From Flavobacterium aquidurense (GTDB lineage Bacteria; Bacteroidota; Bacteroidia; Flavobacteriales; Flavobacteriaceae): DNA of 64,000 nucleotides. Positions 54,423 to 62,805 of the stretch are shown piece after piece. Location: positions 1 through 64,000 of the forward strand of contig FNPS01000012.1 of assembly GCA_900107365.1 (NCBI GenBank), read 5' to 3'. The translations under genes were made by a program, and so were the position numbers. The stretch's first letter is position 1. Each line of letters begins with the position of its first letter. Below the pieces are notes generated by a model, which made no database searches, was not told where the DNA came from, and saw only the letters and a list, made by a program, of their open reading frames with translations.

Positions 54423-56837
54423 TTAAAACTTAAACGTTACATTTGCGGTAACACGTGTTGGGTTTTGTGCTGCAAGCCTGTATGACCAATATTTTTCATT
54501 TGTTAAGTTGTCAATTTTAAGACCAATTCTGTATTTTGGCTGATCGTAAAAAAGTGATGCATCCAGAACCGTGTACGACGGAATTGAAAATTTGAAAGTT
54601 GTTGTATTCGTCTGATAATATTCACTTCCGTAAATACCTCCAAAACCAATTCCTAAACCTTGCGCCCCACCGGTAGTCAATCTGTAACTTGCCCATAAAT
54701 TAGCAGTTCTGGGAGATCCGGCAGTACTTGGTCTTAAACCCTGAACACTAGCATTACTTTTTTCATACTTACTATCATTATAGGTATAACCGGCCACAAT
54801 ATTCAATCCTGAAATTGGATTGGCAATAAATTCGGCTTCAAAACCTTTACTCACCTGCGTTCCATCCTGAATTGAGTAGTTTGCATGATCCGGGTCATCA
54901 CGTGTTATATTAGTAACAGCAATGTCGTAATAACTAAGAGTTGCCGATATTTTATTAAGGTCAAATTTAAAACCACCTTCCCATTGATTGGCCTGATTTG
55001 GCTTGAAAGTATTACCATTGAAATCTGAACCTGAAACGTTACTAAAACCATTCATGTAATTACCAAAAGCAGCTACTTTATCTTTTACAATTTGATAGAC
55101 TACTCCAAATTTTGGAGATACCGCTGTCTGATTATAATTTCCTGCAATAGAATCCTTGCTAGGATAGTACGTACCGTGATTCTCGTATTTATCAATACGA
55201 ACACCACCCATTACTAATAATTTCTCCGTTACATTTAAAACATCAGAAACATAAGCGCTATAGGTATCTTCATCGTTAGATACAAAATTTGTAAAAGTTG
55301 CATTGGCAAACATTGGTTCCACTTTTTGGATATTAAAGTTATCATAAGCTGCACCTGGCTTCTTATAATCCATTGCTGGCATATTTACTATTGCATCATT
55401 TCTGGTCGCACGCAGACTGTAAAAATCTAAGCCGGCTACTACTCTGTTTTTAAGCTTGCCAATATTAAATTTTCCGATAAAATTTTGCTGAATATCAGTT
55501 CCATAAAATGGTGATTCCTGATAGGTTACCTGTTGTCTTAATGTTGTAGGTGATCGCATTTGCAAAGCCACGACATAACCATCAGAAGATGATCTTGTTC
55601 TTGACAAAATAGTTTGAGAGGTCCATTCCTCAGATATTTTATATTTTAACTGTGCAAAAATATTGTATTGCTGACTTGTGTAATTGATGGTATTATTGGC
55701 AAAAGATAATTTATAAGGAATATTAAGATCCTCAATACTGCTTTGTGTGTTTGCTACCACAAACGGAGCCAGTCTGGTTGGCGAAGTTGCTTTGTACATA
55801 CTAAATTCGGCATCAATTAAAAGAGTTAATCTATCGTTGATTTCGTATGAAAAACTTGGCGCAATTGAAAAGTTTTTATTGAATCCTGCATCCTGAAAAC
55901 TTCTTTCGCTATGCAGAGCCGTATTAATTCTGAACAAAGCGGTCTTATCTTTGTTTAATGGTGTATTAATATCAAAAGTCAATCGGTTCAAATCCCAGCT
56001 TGCCGCAGAATAGGAAACTTCACCTTTAAAAGTATCGAAAGGCTTTTTAGTAACACGGTTAAACAATCCGCCAAATGATGATAATGTACTTCCGAAAAGT
56101 GTTGCAGATGGTCCTTTGATAACCTCGATACGCTCTAAATTTGCCGGATCAATTGTAGTGTAAGTAAAACTTCCCACACCGTTTCTAACGACTTGAGGAG
56201 TTGGAAAACCTCTAGACATAGAAGTAGTACGGCCCTGGTTTCTCACTTCGGCAATACCGGCTCCCGGAACATTTTTAAAAGCACTATTATAGTCTGTTAC
56301 TACCTGCTCTTTCATTAACTCTTTACTTACTACGATATAAACTTGTGAGTTTTCAATGTTTTTTAAAGGCATTTTGGCAACATCAAAACTTTCTTTTTTG
56401 GCAAAACGATTTCCTCCTGTTCGAATTACAACATCTTCCAGATTCTCAACGGAAGAATTTACTTTGATGTCAATTGAAACTGATGGATTCTGCTCTGTAA
56501 TTTCTACAGTTTCGGTAGAAGATGCATAACCAGACATTGTAACTTCTAACGTATATTTTCCAAAGGGAAGTTTTTTAAACTCAAAATTACCTGCTGAATT
56601 CGTTACTGCGTTTTTGTTTAGTTCTATTAACTTAACAATTACACCCTGACTGGCATTTCCGTCATTTGTAATTACGCTACCGGAAACCGTTCCTGTAGAT
56701 GAAGCCTGAGCCATAACAGATCCAGAAATAAACAATAAAAACATAAACAGTAAAAAAGCTGATGTCTTTTGTAAACTTGATTTTTTTGTATTTGAAGATT
56801 TTATAAAATAGGAAATTAGTTGTAATGGTATTTTCAT
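54423..56837 (-). CDS. TonB-dependent siderophore receptor
   Basis: 804 residues. A long signal region ends near SVMAQAS (residue 46). A carboxypeptidase-regulatory-like domain (about 50-130) is followed by the plug (about 140-260; VVSKELMKEQVVTDYNSAFKNVPG, VRNGVGSFTYTTIDPANLERIEVIKGPSATLFG) and a barrel ending VTANVTFKF. The plug and SSFGGLFNRVTKKP-type motif place it with ferric-siderophore receptors. It diverges from a PepSY membrane protein, a usual partner in iron uptake. It is not part of the glycan locus. Regulation by Fur is likely but no clear Fur box was picked out. Confidence 0.92.
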   Translation of the reverse strand: MKIPLQLISYFIKSSNTKKSSLQKTSAFLLFMFLLFISGSVMAQASSTGTVSGSVITNDGNASQGVIVKLIELNKNAVTNSAGNFEFKKLPFGKYTLEVTMSGYASSTETVEITEQNPSVSIDIKVNSSVENLEDVVIRTGGNRFAKKESFDVAKMPLKNIENSQVYIVVSKELMKEQVVTDYNSAFKNVPGAGIAEVRNQGRTTSMSRGFPTPQVVRNGVGSFTYTTIDPANLERIEVIKGPSATLFGSTLSSFGGLFNRVTKKPFDTFKGEVSYSAASWDLNRLTFDINTPLNKDKTALFRINTALHSERSFQDAGFNKNFSIAPSFSYEINDRLTLLIDAEFSMYKATSPTRLAPFVVANTQSSIEDLNIPYKLSFANNTINYTSQQYNIFAQLKYKISEEWTSQTILSRTRSSSDGYVVALQMRSPTTLRQQVTYQESPFYGTDIQQNFIGKFNIGKLKNRVVAGLDFYSLRATRNDAIVNMPAMDYKKPGAAYDNFNIQKVEPMFANATFTNFVSNDEDTYSAYVSDVLNVTEKLLVMGGVRIDKYENHGTYYPSKDSIAGNYNQTAVSPKFGVVYQIVKDKVAAFGNYMNGFSNVSGSDFNGNTFKPNQANQWEGGFKFDLNKISATLSYYDIAVTNITRDDPDHANYSIQDGTQVSKGFEAEFIANPISGLNIVAGYTYNDSKYEKSNASVQGLRPSTAGSPRTANLWASYRLTTGGAQGLGIGFGGIYGSEYYQTNTTTFKFSIPSYTVLDASLFYDQPKYRIGLKIDNLTNEKYWSYRLAAQNPTRVTANVTFKF

Positions 56838-57083
56838 GCTTTATATTTATTTAAACTGATTCTAAATTAAAGCGCAAAAGAACAATATATTTCCAAATAT
56901 ATCAACAGCTAATTGTTATTTTTTAAAAAATATTTGCTTTACATTTTATTCAATTAACGACGCTACTATTCTTCTTTATAGAGAAATTATTATTTGGACT
57001 GTTTCTAAAATACATCTACATTTGCGAGCATCTTTGCCTAAATTCAGCGAAAAATTGAACTTAATATAGTATACGCTTACAAA

Positions 57084-58184
57084 ATGAATCAAAAACAAAT
57101 CAAGAATATAGCACGCCAAGTTCATTTATGGTTAGGTTTGGCAACCGGAATAATTGTTTTTATAATTAGTATCACAGGCTGCATTTATGTTTTTGAAGAA
57201 GAAATAAGAAGCTTCAGCAAGCAAGAAGTATTATATGTTCCAATTCAGAACATACCATTTGCAGGTATTAAGGAAATTGTTCTCCACTTTGAAAAAGCAG
57301 AACCAAAACAAAAAATCACTTCGATCAAAATCAATCAAAAAGCTAATAATGCCACTGTAGAACTTTCTACAAAAAAGAAAACATATTATTTCAATCCGTA
57401 TGATGCCACTTTGATTAATAGTGAAAAACAGGATTGGTTAACTGTAGTAAGAAAACTTCATACCTCTTTACTTCTGGGCGAAACAGGAAGTTTTATTCAG
57501 AAATGGTCTGTTGTTATTTTTACATTCATGCTTTTGACAGGATTAATTTTATGGTTCCCGAACCAAATAAGATTAATCAAACAATCTTTGACAATCAAGT
57601 GGAAAGGAACATTTAAACGGGTTAATTATGATTTGCATAATGTATTAGGATTTTATGCTTCATTTTTTCTGATTGTTATTTCACTTACCGGTTTGTTTTT
57701 TGCTTTTAAAGGAGTGAAAAATACTGCATCATTCTTAACCGGAAGTGAACTTAGTGAAGGAACAAAAGTAGATTCGAAAGTTATTGCTAAAGAAGAACCT
57801 GTAGCGATTCGTTATGATCGAATTTACAAAACTGCAATACAACAATATCCGGGAGCAAATACGACAACATTATCGGTACGAAAAGATGGTGATCTGAGAT
57901 TAAGAATGCTATACCCATACCAATGGTCGCGAAAACAAAATACTTTTTTCTTTGATCCTTCAACCGGACAACTACTTCGTTATAAGCTATATAAAGATTT
58001 TAGTGCTGCAGATACTATCGAAGCTAGTAATTACGACATTCATACAGGAGGCTTTTTTGGTTTGTTTGGTAAAATAATCGCCTTTTTTGCCAGCTTAATT
58101 TCTGCAAGTTTACCTATAACCGGATTTATCATCTGGTTGAAAAAGAAGAAAAAGAAGAAAAAATCTATAAAATTGACTGCATAA
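57084..58184 (+). CDS. PepSY-TM domain membrane protein, iron-uptake partner
   Basis: 366 residues with four hydrophobic segments (about 17-35, 145-162, 190-210, 325-350). QVHLWLGLATGIIVFIISITGCIYVFEEE is the classic start of the PepSY_TM family, and an IHTGGFFGLFGKIIAFFASL stretch precedes the last helix. The C-terminus is a Lys run (KKKKKKKKS). Family members sit next to siderophore receptors and are proposed to reduce or release iron from siderophores at the inner membrane. It diverges from the receptor at 54423. The gene ends 13 nt before the convergent cupin gene. Confidence 0.9.
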   Translation: MNQKQIKNIARQVHLWLGLATGIIVFIISITGCIYVFEEEIRSFSKQEVLYVPIQNIPFAGIKEIVLHFEKAEPKQKITSIKINQKANNATVELSTKKKTYYFNPYDATLINSEKQDWLTVVRKLHTSLLLGETGSFIQKWSVVIFTFMLLTGLILWFPNQIRLIKQSLTIKWKGTFKRVNYDLHNVLGFYASFFLIVISLTGLFFAFKGVKNTASFLTGSELSEGTKVDSKVIAKEEPVAIRYDRIYKTAIQQYPGANTTTLSVRKDGDLRLRMLYPYQWSRKQNTFFFDPSTGQLLRYKLYKDFSAADTIEASNYDIHTGGFFGLFGKIIAFFASLISASLPITGFIIWLKKKKKKKKSIKLTA

Positions 58185-58197
58185 TTTAGGTATTCTG

Positions 58198-58776
58198 TTA
58201 AACCTTCAAATCATCAAAATAAGCTGTTGTTTCAGTTATTAGCGCCTGCATTAATTCGGTTGCTTTGGTATGTTTTAAAATAGGTGCTATTTGCCCTCCC
58301 CAAAATAAAATCATATCCCATTTTTGCTGATCCAGCGCTGCTTTTCGCAACGGCGACATAAAAGTAGTTTGTAATGGAAATGGCAAAATAGCAGCTTCTT
58401 TTCCATAAGTAGCCAGTTCTGACGCTTTTGCATCACTATTATTTCTTGCTGAATGAATTACGCCTGCCGGAATAAAAAGTACTTCTCCTGCCTTTAATGT
58501 TACCGGAGCTTGTCCTTCAATTTCGTATTCTAATGAACCTTCAAGGACATAAATAACTTCTTCTCCCGGATGAGAATGTTTTCCGAAAGCGGAATGTGCT
58601 TCAAAATCAATTCTGGCCTGTAGGGTTTCATGGCCGGGAATACTAAGATCGTGTCGTTGTAAATCGGTTCGTTTTATACCCGTTTGTGCGGCAATTTGAT
58701 TCGGAATTAAAAAAGCGATTATTCCTAAAATGATAATAGCTACTACTACCCATGTTTTGTTTTTCTTTGGTTCCAT
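58198..58776 (-). CDS. Membrane-anchored cupin fused to a nitronate-monooxygenase-like tail
   Basis: 192 residues. A membrane anchor (8-27) precedes a cupin (about 45-124) with GKHSHPGEEVIYVLEG (His67, His69, Glu73) and GVIHSA (His108). At about residue 125 (near 58404) the cupin stops short of its usual VVEKGKPL strand. The sequence continues AAILPFPLQTTFMSPLRKAA and FWGGQIAPILKHTKATELMQ, which resembles the C-terminal tail of nitronate monooxygenases. It reads like a fusion left by a deletion that removed the end of one gene and most of another. It may no longer work; the frame is open and ends normally at 58198. Confidence 0.75.
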   Translation of the reverse strand: MEPKKNKTWVVVAIIILGIIAFLIPNQIAAQTGIKRTDLQRHDLSIPGHETLQARIDFEAHSAFGKHSHPGEEVIYVLEGSLEYEIEGQAPVTLKAGEVLFIPAGVIHSARNNSDAKASELATYGKEAAILPFPLQTTFMSPLRKAALDQQKWDMILFWGGQIAPILKHTKATELMQALITETTAYFDDLKV

Positions 58777-58929
58777 AATTCTTGATTTTTAAATTAATTG
58801 ATTATCAGTTAATTTCTTCGTCAAAAGTATATCGACAATCCTGCTTATGAAATCAGAAAATAGTCCAAACGGACAAACTAAGGAGTGAAATGGACAGTGT
58901 GAATTGTGAGATTTGAAATGCTATGCTAC

Positions 58930-59038
58930 TTAACCGCAAGGTGCGCAAAGATTTTTAGCAAGGTTTTATAAAACGCAAAGATCGCAAAGCTATAAGGTAA
59001 TAACTTTGCGACCTTTGCGTAGATCTTAGTGCGGTTAA
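58930..59038. repeat. 109-nt inverted-repeat element (TTAACCGCA ... TGCGGTTAA)
   Basis: The ends TTAACCGCA and TGCGGTTAA are inverted copies. Inside, CGCAAAGATCGCAAAGCTAT faces AACTTTGCGACCTTTGCG, giving a large hairpin. A related fragment is at 52126-52147. It fills most of the gap between the SDR and cupin genes. Confidence 0.8.
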
Positions 59039-59071
59039 ACTTATTTCAACCTGAAACTTGAAACAAAAGTT

Positions 59072-59815
59072 TTAAGCTAAAACCATTCCGCCATCCATGA
59101 TAAAATCGGCTCCGGTTATGAATTTTGAAGCCTCGCTGCTTAGATGAGAAACCATTTTGGCAACATCTTCTGATGTTCCCATTTGTTTGAGGGGAATAGT
59201 ATCAACAATAGCGTTCATTAAAGTTTTAACTCCTTCTTCATCTAATCCTATTTTTTTCATTATTTCAGTTTCTGTCGGACCAGGACTAATCGAATTCACT
59301 CTGATTTTTCTTGGAGCCAATTCCAAAGCTGCAATTTTCACTATAGAATTCACAGCCGCTTTACTTGAAGAATAAATTGAAGTTCCGGCATAACTCATAC
59401 TTGCTGTATTCGAAGAAAGAAATACCACTGAAGCACCATCATTCAAAATAGGAGTAAATCTACTCAAGGTGAAATATGCGCCTTTAAAATTAATATTCAT
59501 TACGCTGTCAAATAATTCTTCTGTTGCTTCTTCAATTGTTCCTTTGGTTGTAATTCCGGCATTGATAAAAAGAATATCTACTTGACCAAAATCTTCTTTT
59601 ACTTTTAAAGCCAAATTTTCAATGTCTGAAATACGAGACTGATCCGCAACAATGGCGTGAACCCCTAATTCTGATGCTGCTTTTTCAATTGCTTCTTTTC
59701 TTCTTCCGGTGATGATAACCGTTGCTCCTTGTTCTTTAAGTTGTTTTGCTGTTGCATACCCGATTCCGCTATTTCCTCCGGTAATTACCGCAACTTTATT
59801 TTTTAAATTGTCCAT
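59072..59815 (-). CDS. SDR family oxidoreductase
   Basis: 247 residues with intact SDR motifs: TGGNSGIG (13-20), NAGI, catalytic Ser near SSNTASMSYAG, and YSSSK with the Lys, then IRVNSISPGPTETEIM. The short size and NSGIG loop suggest an NADP-type classical SDR. It diverges from an HxlR-type regulator, a common pairing for stress or quinone-type oxidoreductases. The substrate is not readable, and it is distinct from the two fucose-linked SDRs. Confidence 0.92.
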   Translation of the reverse strand: MDNLKNKVAVITGGNSGIGYATAKQLKEQGATVIITGRRKEAIEKAASELGVHAIVADQSRISDIENLALKVKEDFGQVDILFINAGITTKGTIEEATEELFDSVMNINFKGAYFTLSRFTPILNDGASVVFLSSNTASMSYAGTSIYSSSKAAVNSIVKIAALELAPRKIRVNSISPGPTETEIMKKIGLDEEGVKTLMNAIVDTIPLKQMGTSEDVAKMVSHLSSEASKFITGADFIMDGGMVLA

Positions 59816-59901
59816 TTTTATATGTTTTAAATTAACGGTACAAAGTTAAATCTGAAAAGACATTGCTTTCTTAGCGGTATCATTGAGTATACTGCGTGTT
59901 T

Positions 59902-59983
59902 TTTTTCCACCATATAAGTTATATAAGTTCATATTACAACAACTGTTTAGATGCTTTGTATAAAAGTTGAGGTCATATAAGTA
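59902..59983 (-). repeat. Inverted copy of the TATATCACTTATATGGTG element
   Basis: On the minus strand it contains ATGAACTTATATAACTTATA followed by TGGTGG, plus CTTATATGACCTCA further in, matching both ends of the copies at 60035 and 60137. The middle is diverged. Confidence 0.7.
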
Positions 59984-60034
59984 ATGAGTATTTTAGCACT
60001 TAAAATAAATGCTATAAAAATTACTCCAAATAAA

Positions 60035-60124
60035 TCCAGCTTAAATGACCTCATCCGCAAAGATTACTCAAACTAACCTCAAAGTTTAAAATGAACTTAT
60101 ATCACTTATATGGTGAAAAAATTA
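60035..60124 (+). repeat. 90-nt direct repeat, copy A
   Basis: It starts TCCAGCTTAAATGACCTCAT and ends ACTTATATGGTGAAAAAATT then A. It differs from copy B (60137-60225) by a few bases and one single-base indel. The two copies are separated by only 12 nt. Confidence 0.9.
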
Positions 60125-60136
60125 CTATACTATAAT

Positions 60137-60225
60137 TCCAGCTTAAATGACCTCATCCGCAAAGATTACTCAAACCAACCACAAAGTTTAAATGAACTTA
60201 TATCACTTATATGGTGAAAAAATTA
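60137..60225 (+). repeat. 89-nt direct repeat, copy B
   Basis: It is a near-identical neighbour of copy A. It ends 42 nt before the hxlR-type gene, so it lies in that gene's promoter region. Confidence 0.9.
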
Positions 60226-60267
60226 TGATGAAAAAAGTTTTTATATCTTAGTGTTAAAATAATACCA

Positions 60268-60627
60268 ATGGCGAGAAATCAGAAAGAAGAGTTTCAGGCT
60301 CTTCAGGATACTTTATATGTTTTGGGTGGTAAATGGAAATTGCCCATTATCAATTCTATTTGCAATGGAAACACCCGATTCAAAGAAATTCAGCAAAGTA
60401 TTCCGGGAATTACTTCACGTATGCTTTCCAAAGAATTAAAAGATATGGAACTCAATAATCTGGTAAAAAGAACGGAAGACCGTGATGCAAAAGTACCCAT
60501 ACTTTATGAATCGACAGAATATTGTCGATCTTTTGGTCCTATTATATCTGAAATGATCAATTGGGGAATTTCACATCGGGAACATATAAGAAATAAGGAA
60601 AATGCTTCTAAAAAAATAACGCCCTGA
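60268..60627 (+). CDS. HxlR-family transcriptional regulator
   Basis: 119 residues forming one HxlR winged helix: LYVLGGKWKLPIINSICNGNTRFKEIQQSIPGITSRMLSKELKDME at residues 17-62, then LVKRTEDRDAKVPILYES. It has no Cys, so it is not the redox type seen in some members. It diverges from the SDR at 59072 and probably controls it. Its stop codon lies inside the stem of a terminator hairpin. Confidence 0.93.
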   Translation: MARNQKEEFQALQDTLYVLGGKWKLPIINSICNGNTRFKEIQQSIPGITSRMLSKELKDMELNNLVKRTEDRDAKVPILYESTEYCRSFGPIISEMINWGISHREHIRNKENASKKITP

Positions 60628-60644
60628 AATTTCAGGGCGTTATT
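60615..60644. terminator. Bidirectional terminator overlapping the hxlR stop
   Basis: A perfect 30-nt palindrome (AATAACGCCCTGAAA and its complement) has an A run on one side and TTTTTATTTTTATTTTTT on the other. The TGA stop at 60625-60627 falls in the left arm, and it also ends the convergent lysine-rich gene. Confidence 0.92.
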
Positions 60645-60651
60645 TTTATTT

Positions 60652-61197
60652 TTATTTTTTCTTTTTCGATTTTGATTTCGATTTTTTAGCTTTCTTTTTA
60701 GCAATTTTTTTAGCCTTAGCTTTTTCCTTTGCTTTTTTTGCTTTAGCTTGTTTTTTAGCTTTTGCTTTTTGCTTTGCTTTTTTAGCTTTCTCTTTCTTTT
60801 TATCTTCTTTCGCTTTTTCTTTTTTCTTTGCTACTTGTTTTTTCTTTTTCGCTTTTTCTTTGTCCTTGTCTTTTGCGTATTTTTCTTTCATCTTTGTCTT
60901 CTTCTTTTTAGATTTACTATTATTTTTATCTTCTGAAACACTTTCTTCGGTTTCTGGTGAAGCCTCAGCTGATACAGCCTCTTCTTTTTGCTCTGTAACT
61001 ATTGGAGCTGAAACTGTTGCCTTTTTTACTGGACTCTTTTTTGCAACTGGAGTTTTTGGCTTTGTTGCTGGCTTTGGCTTTGAATCAGTTGGTACTTCAT
61101 TCTCGGCAATTTCTTTATTAACAGTTGGTTCGATAGCATTTAAATTATCACTTTCTGAATTTTGATTTAATTCAATTGTACTTTCATTTTCTTTCAT
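60652..61197 (-). CDS. Lysine/alanine-rich low-complexity protein
   Basis: 181 residues. The first 95 residues are Glu/Ser/Thr/Pro-rich (KPKPATKPKTPVAKKSPVKK; TVSAPIVTEQKEEAVSAEAS). The last 85 are almost only Lys and Ala with some Glu/Ser (KKAKQKAKAKKQAKAKKAKE), ending KKKK. There is no signal peptide. The composition resembles histone H1-like or DNA-condensing tails of bacteria, but I cannot assign a family. The reading frame is long and uninterrupted, and the codon usage supports a real gene. Confidence 0.75.
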   Translation of the reverse strand: MKENESTIELNQNSESDNLNAIEPTVNKEIAENEVPTDSKPKPATKPKTPVAKKSPVKKATVSAPIVTEQKEEAVSAEASPETEESVSEDKNNSKSKKKKTKMKEKYAKDKDKEKAKKKKQVAKKKEKAKEDKKKEKAKKAKQKAKAKKQAKAKKAKEKAKAKKIAKKKAKKSKSKSKKKK

Positions 61198-61489
61198 ACT
61201 GAAGCGGTTTTATTTGAGTCAAAATTTGAATAATTTGCAATGTTATTCTAATTTTAATTTAATGTTAATTAATTATTAACAAATATACTATTAAAATTAC
61301 CTCGCCAATGTTAAGTTTTACTTCAGATTAAAAACTTAACATTGGAATCTTATTTGTCACGCTAAAATTTAAGCCACAGTGTTCTTCTCTTTACTGTGAA
61401 AATTAATTTTTCCGAATCATTTAGTTTAATCATTAGATAACCTTGTGCTAATTATCATCGACTAGTTTTGTTGTTCAATACAACTTATT
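61198..61489. other. Promoter gap before the membrane AraC gene
   Basis: No gene is visible. An inverted pair, CCAATGTTAAGTTTTA at 61304-61319 and TAAAAACTTAACATTGG at 61329-61345, forms a possible hairpin. Confidence 0.5.
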
Positions 61490-62587
61490 ATGTTATTCCT
61501 TCTTTATCTCACCTCGATCCAATCTTTAATTACTGCCTTATTAATCTTTTTTAATAAAAAATTCAGACAGGAAGATTTTTACCTCAGCCTCTTCTTCGGA
61601 ACTATTTTTTTCCATCTTCTTTATAAAATATCCATACATTTCATTTATCAGGATGCTGATCTGTTTGAAAAACTGCACGGAAGCTTCTCCTTTCTCTACG
61701 GTCCTTTACTTTATTTTTATATGCTTTCGGTATTTGGAAAAACAATTTCAACCCGAAAAATCTGTTACCATTGTATTCCGTTCTTTATTGGTTTTGCCTT
61801 CAACATTATAATCGTGTTCATTGCGGTAACCAATCCTGTATTCCCAAAAATCATTAAACTTTCTAACCTGATCGTTATGATACTTTTAATGCCTTCTTTC
61901 CTGGGCTATAGTATTTATTGTTTGAAATATATCCGCTCTTCTCAACCAGATCCTTCCAGAATCTTTAATTTAAAAATCAGTATCGTAAAAATTATAGGAA
62001 GTGTTTATTGTTCTTTAGGAGTATTAACCGTTTTGGGCCTTGTACTCTTAGCTCTTAATTTGGAGATGATCATCAACCTTCGATTTGTTTATTATTGCCT
62101 GATGCTGTTTATATTCATTTATGTTATTCATATTCGGTTTGCGATATTTTTCGAGATTCAAAAACTGGTCATCGAACTTAAAAACGAAGAAAAGTATAAA
62201 AACTACGAATTGAAATCGGATGAAATGAACGAGATCATCAACGCCATACAATCGTATTTCAAAACCAAAAAAGGCCATTTGGATTCTGAATTTAATCTGG
62301 ACAAACTTTCGGCCGATTTAAATATCTCAAAAGTAAAAATCACACAATCGCTCAATGTAGAATTGAAGACCAATTTTTATCAATACATCAATTCCTTAAG
62401 AGTTGAAGAAGCAAAAAGATTAATCGATAAAAAACAAGATGCCAATTTTGTCACTATTGGTTATGAAAGCGGATTCAAAAACAAATCGACTTTCTATAAA
62501 TACTTCAAACAAATTACCGGAGCAACTCCAAGTGACTACAAAAAAGTTCATGAAGAAGCTTTACCCTCAGAAAATGCATTCTCATAA
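61490..62587 (+). CDS. AraC-family regulator with N-terminal membrane domain
   Basis: 365 residues. Six or seven hydrophobic segments fill the first 225 residues (FLLYLTSIQSLITALLIFF; GPLLYFYMLSVFG; FIGFAFNIIIVFIAVTN). The C-terminal AraC helix-turn-helix (about 250-355) reads LDKLSADLNISKVKITQSLN and FVTIGYESGFKNKSTFYKYFKQITGATPSDYKK. This architecture is common in Flavobacteriia and often sits upstream of a TonB-dependent receptor, as here (gene at 62806). It probably senses a membrane or periplasmic signal and controls the receptor. The signal is unknown. Confidence 0.92.
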   Translation: MLFLLYLTSIQSLITALLIFFNKKFRQEDFYLSLFFGTIFFHLLYKISIHFIYQDADLFEKLHGSFSFLYGPLLYFYMLSVFGKTISTRKICYHCIPFFIGFAFNIIIVFIAVTNPVFPKIIKLSNLIVMILLMPSFLGYSIYCLKYIRSSQPDPSRIFNLKISIVKIIGSVYCSLGVLTVLGLVLLALNLEMIINLRFVYYCLMLFIFIYVIHIRFAIFFEIQKLVIELKNEEKYKNYELKSDEMNEIINAIQSYFKTKKGHLDSEFNLDKLSADLNISKVKITQSLNVELKTNFYQYINSLRVEEAKRLIDKKQDANFVTIGYESGFKNKSTFYKYFKQITGATPSDYKKVHEEALPSENAFS

Positions 62588-62805
62588 AGCCCTTTTTTTA
62601 TAAGAAAAGTATTTCTATACCAAATTGAATTTCGAAATAACAAGTCCTTCATATTTAGTTAACCATTTGATGTTATTCACAAATACCTGATTAACAATTA
62701 ATTGTAATTATTTTTAGTCTTTTTTGTACGCCTAAATTTAAAAAGACTTCCGGAAAATAACCATCAGATAGTTTTGCAGCAGAAAATAAAAATTAACTAA
62801 ACACA

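Noticed and set aside
60035..60225. Possible CRISPR array
   Set aside because: There are only two long near-identical copies and one inverted copy, with a 12-nt spacer and no cas genes; it is an intergenic repeat element.
60748..61165. Phe-rich and Ser/Thr-rich ORFs opposite the lysine-rich gene
   Set aside because: They are the complement of Lys codons (AAA/AAG read as TTT/CTT), not genes.
62588..62805. Promoter call between the membrane AraC gene and the last receptor
   Set aside because: The AT-rich gap has TTG and TA-rich pieces but no spacing that fits the -33/-7 pattern convincingly.
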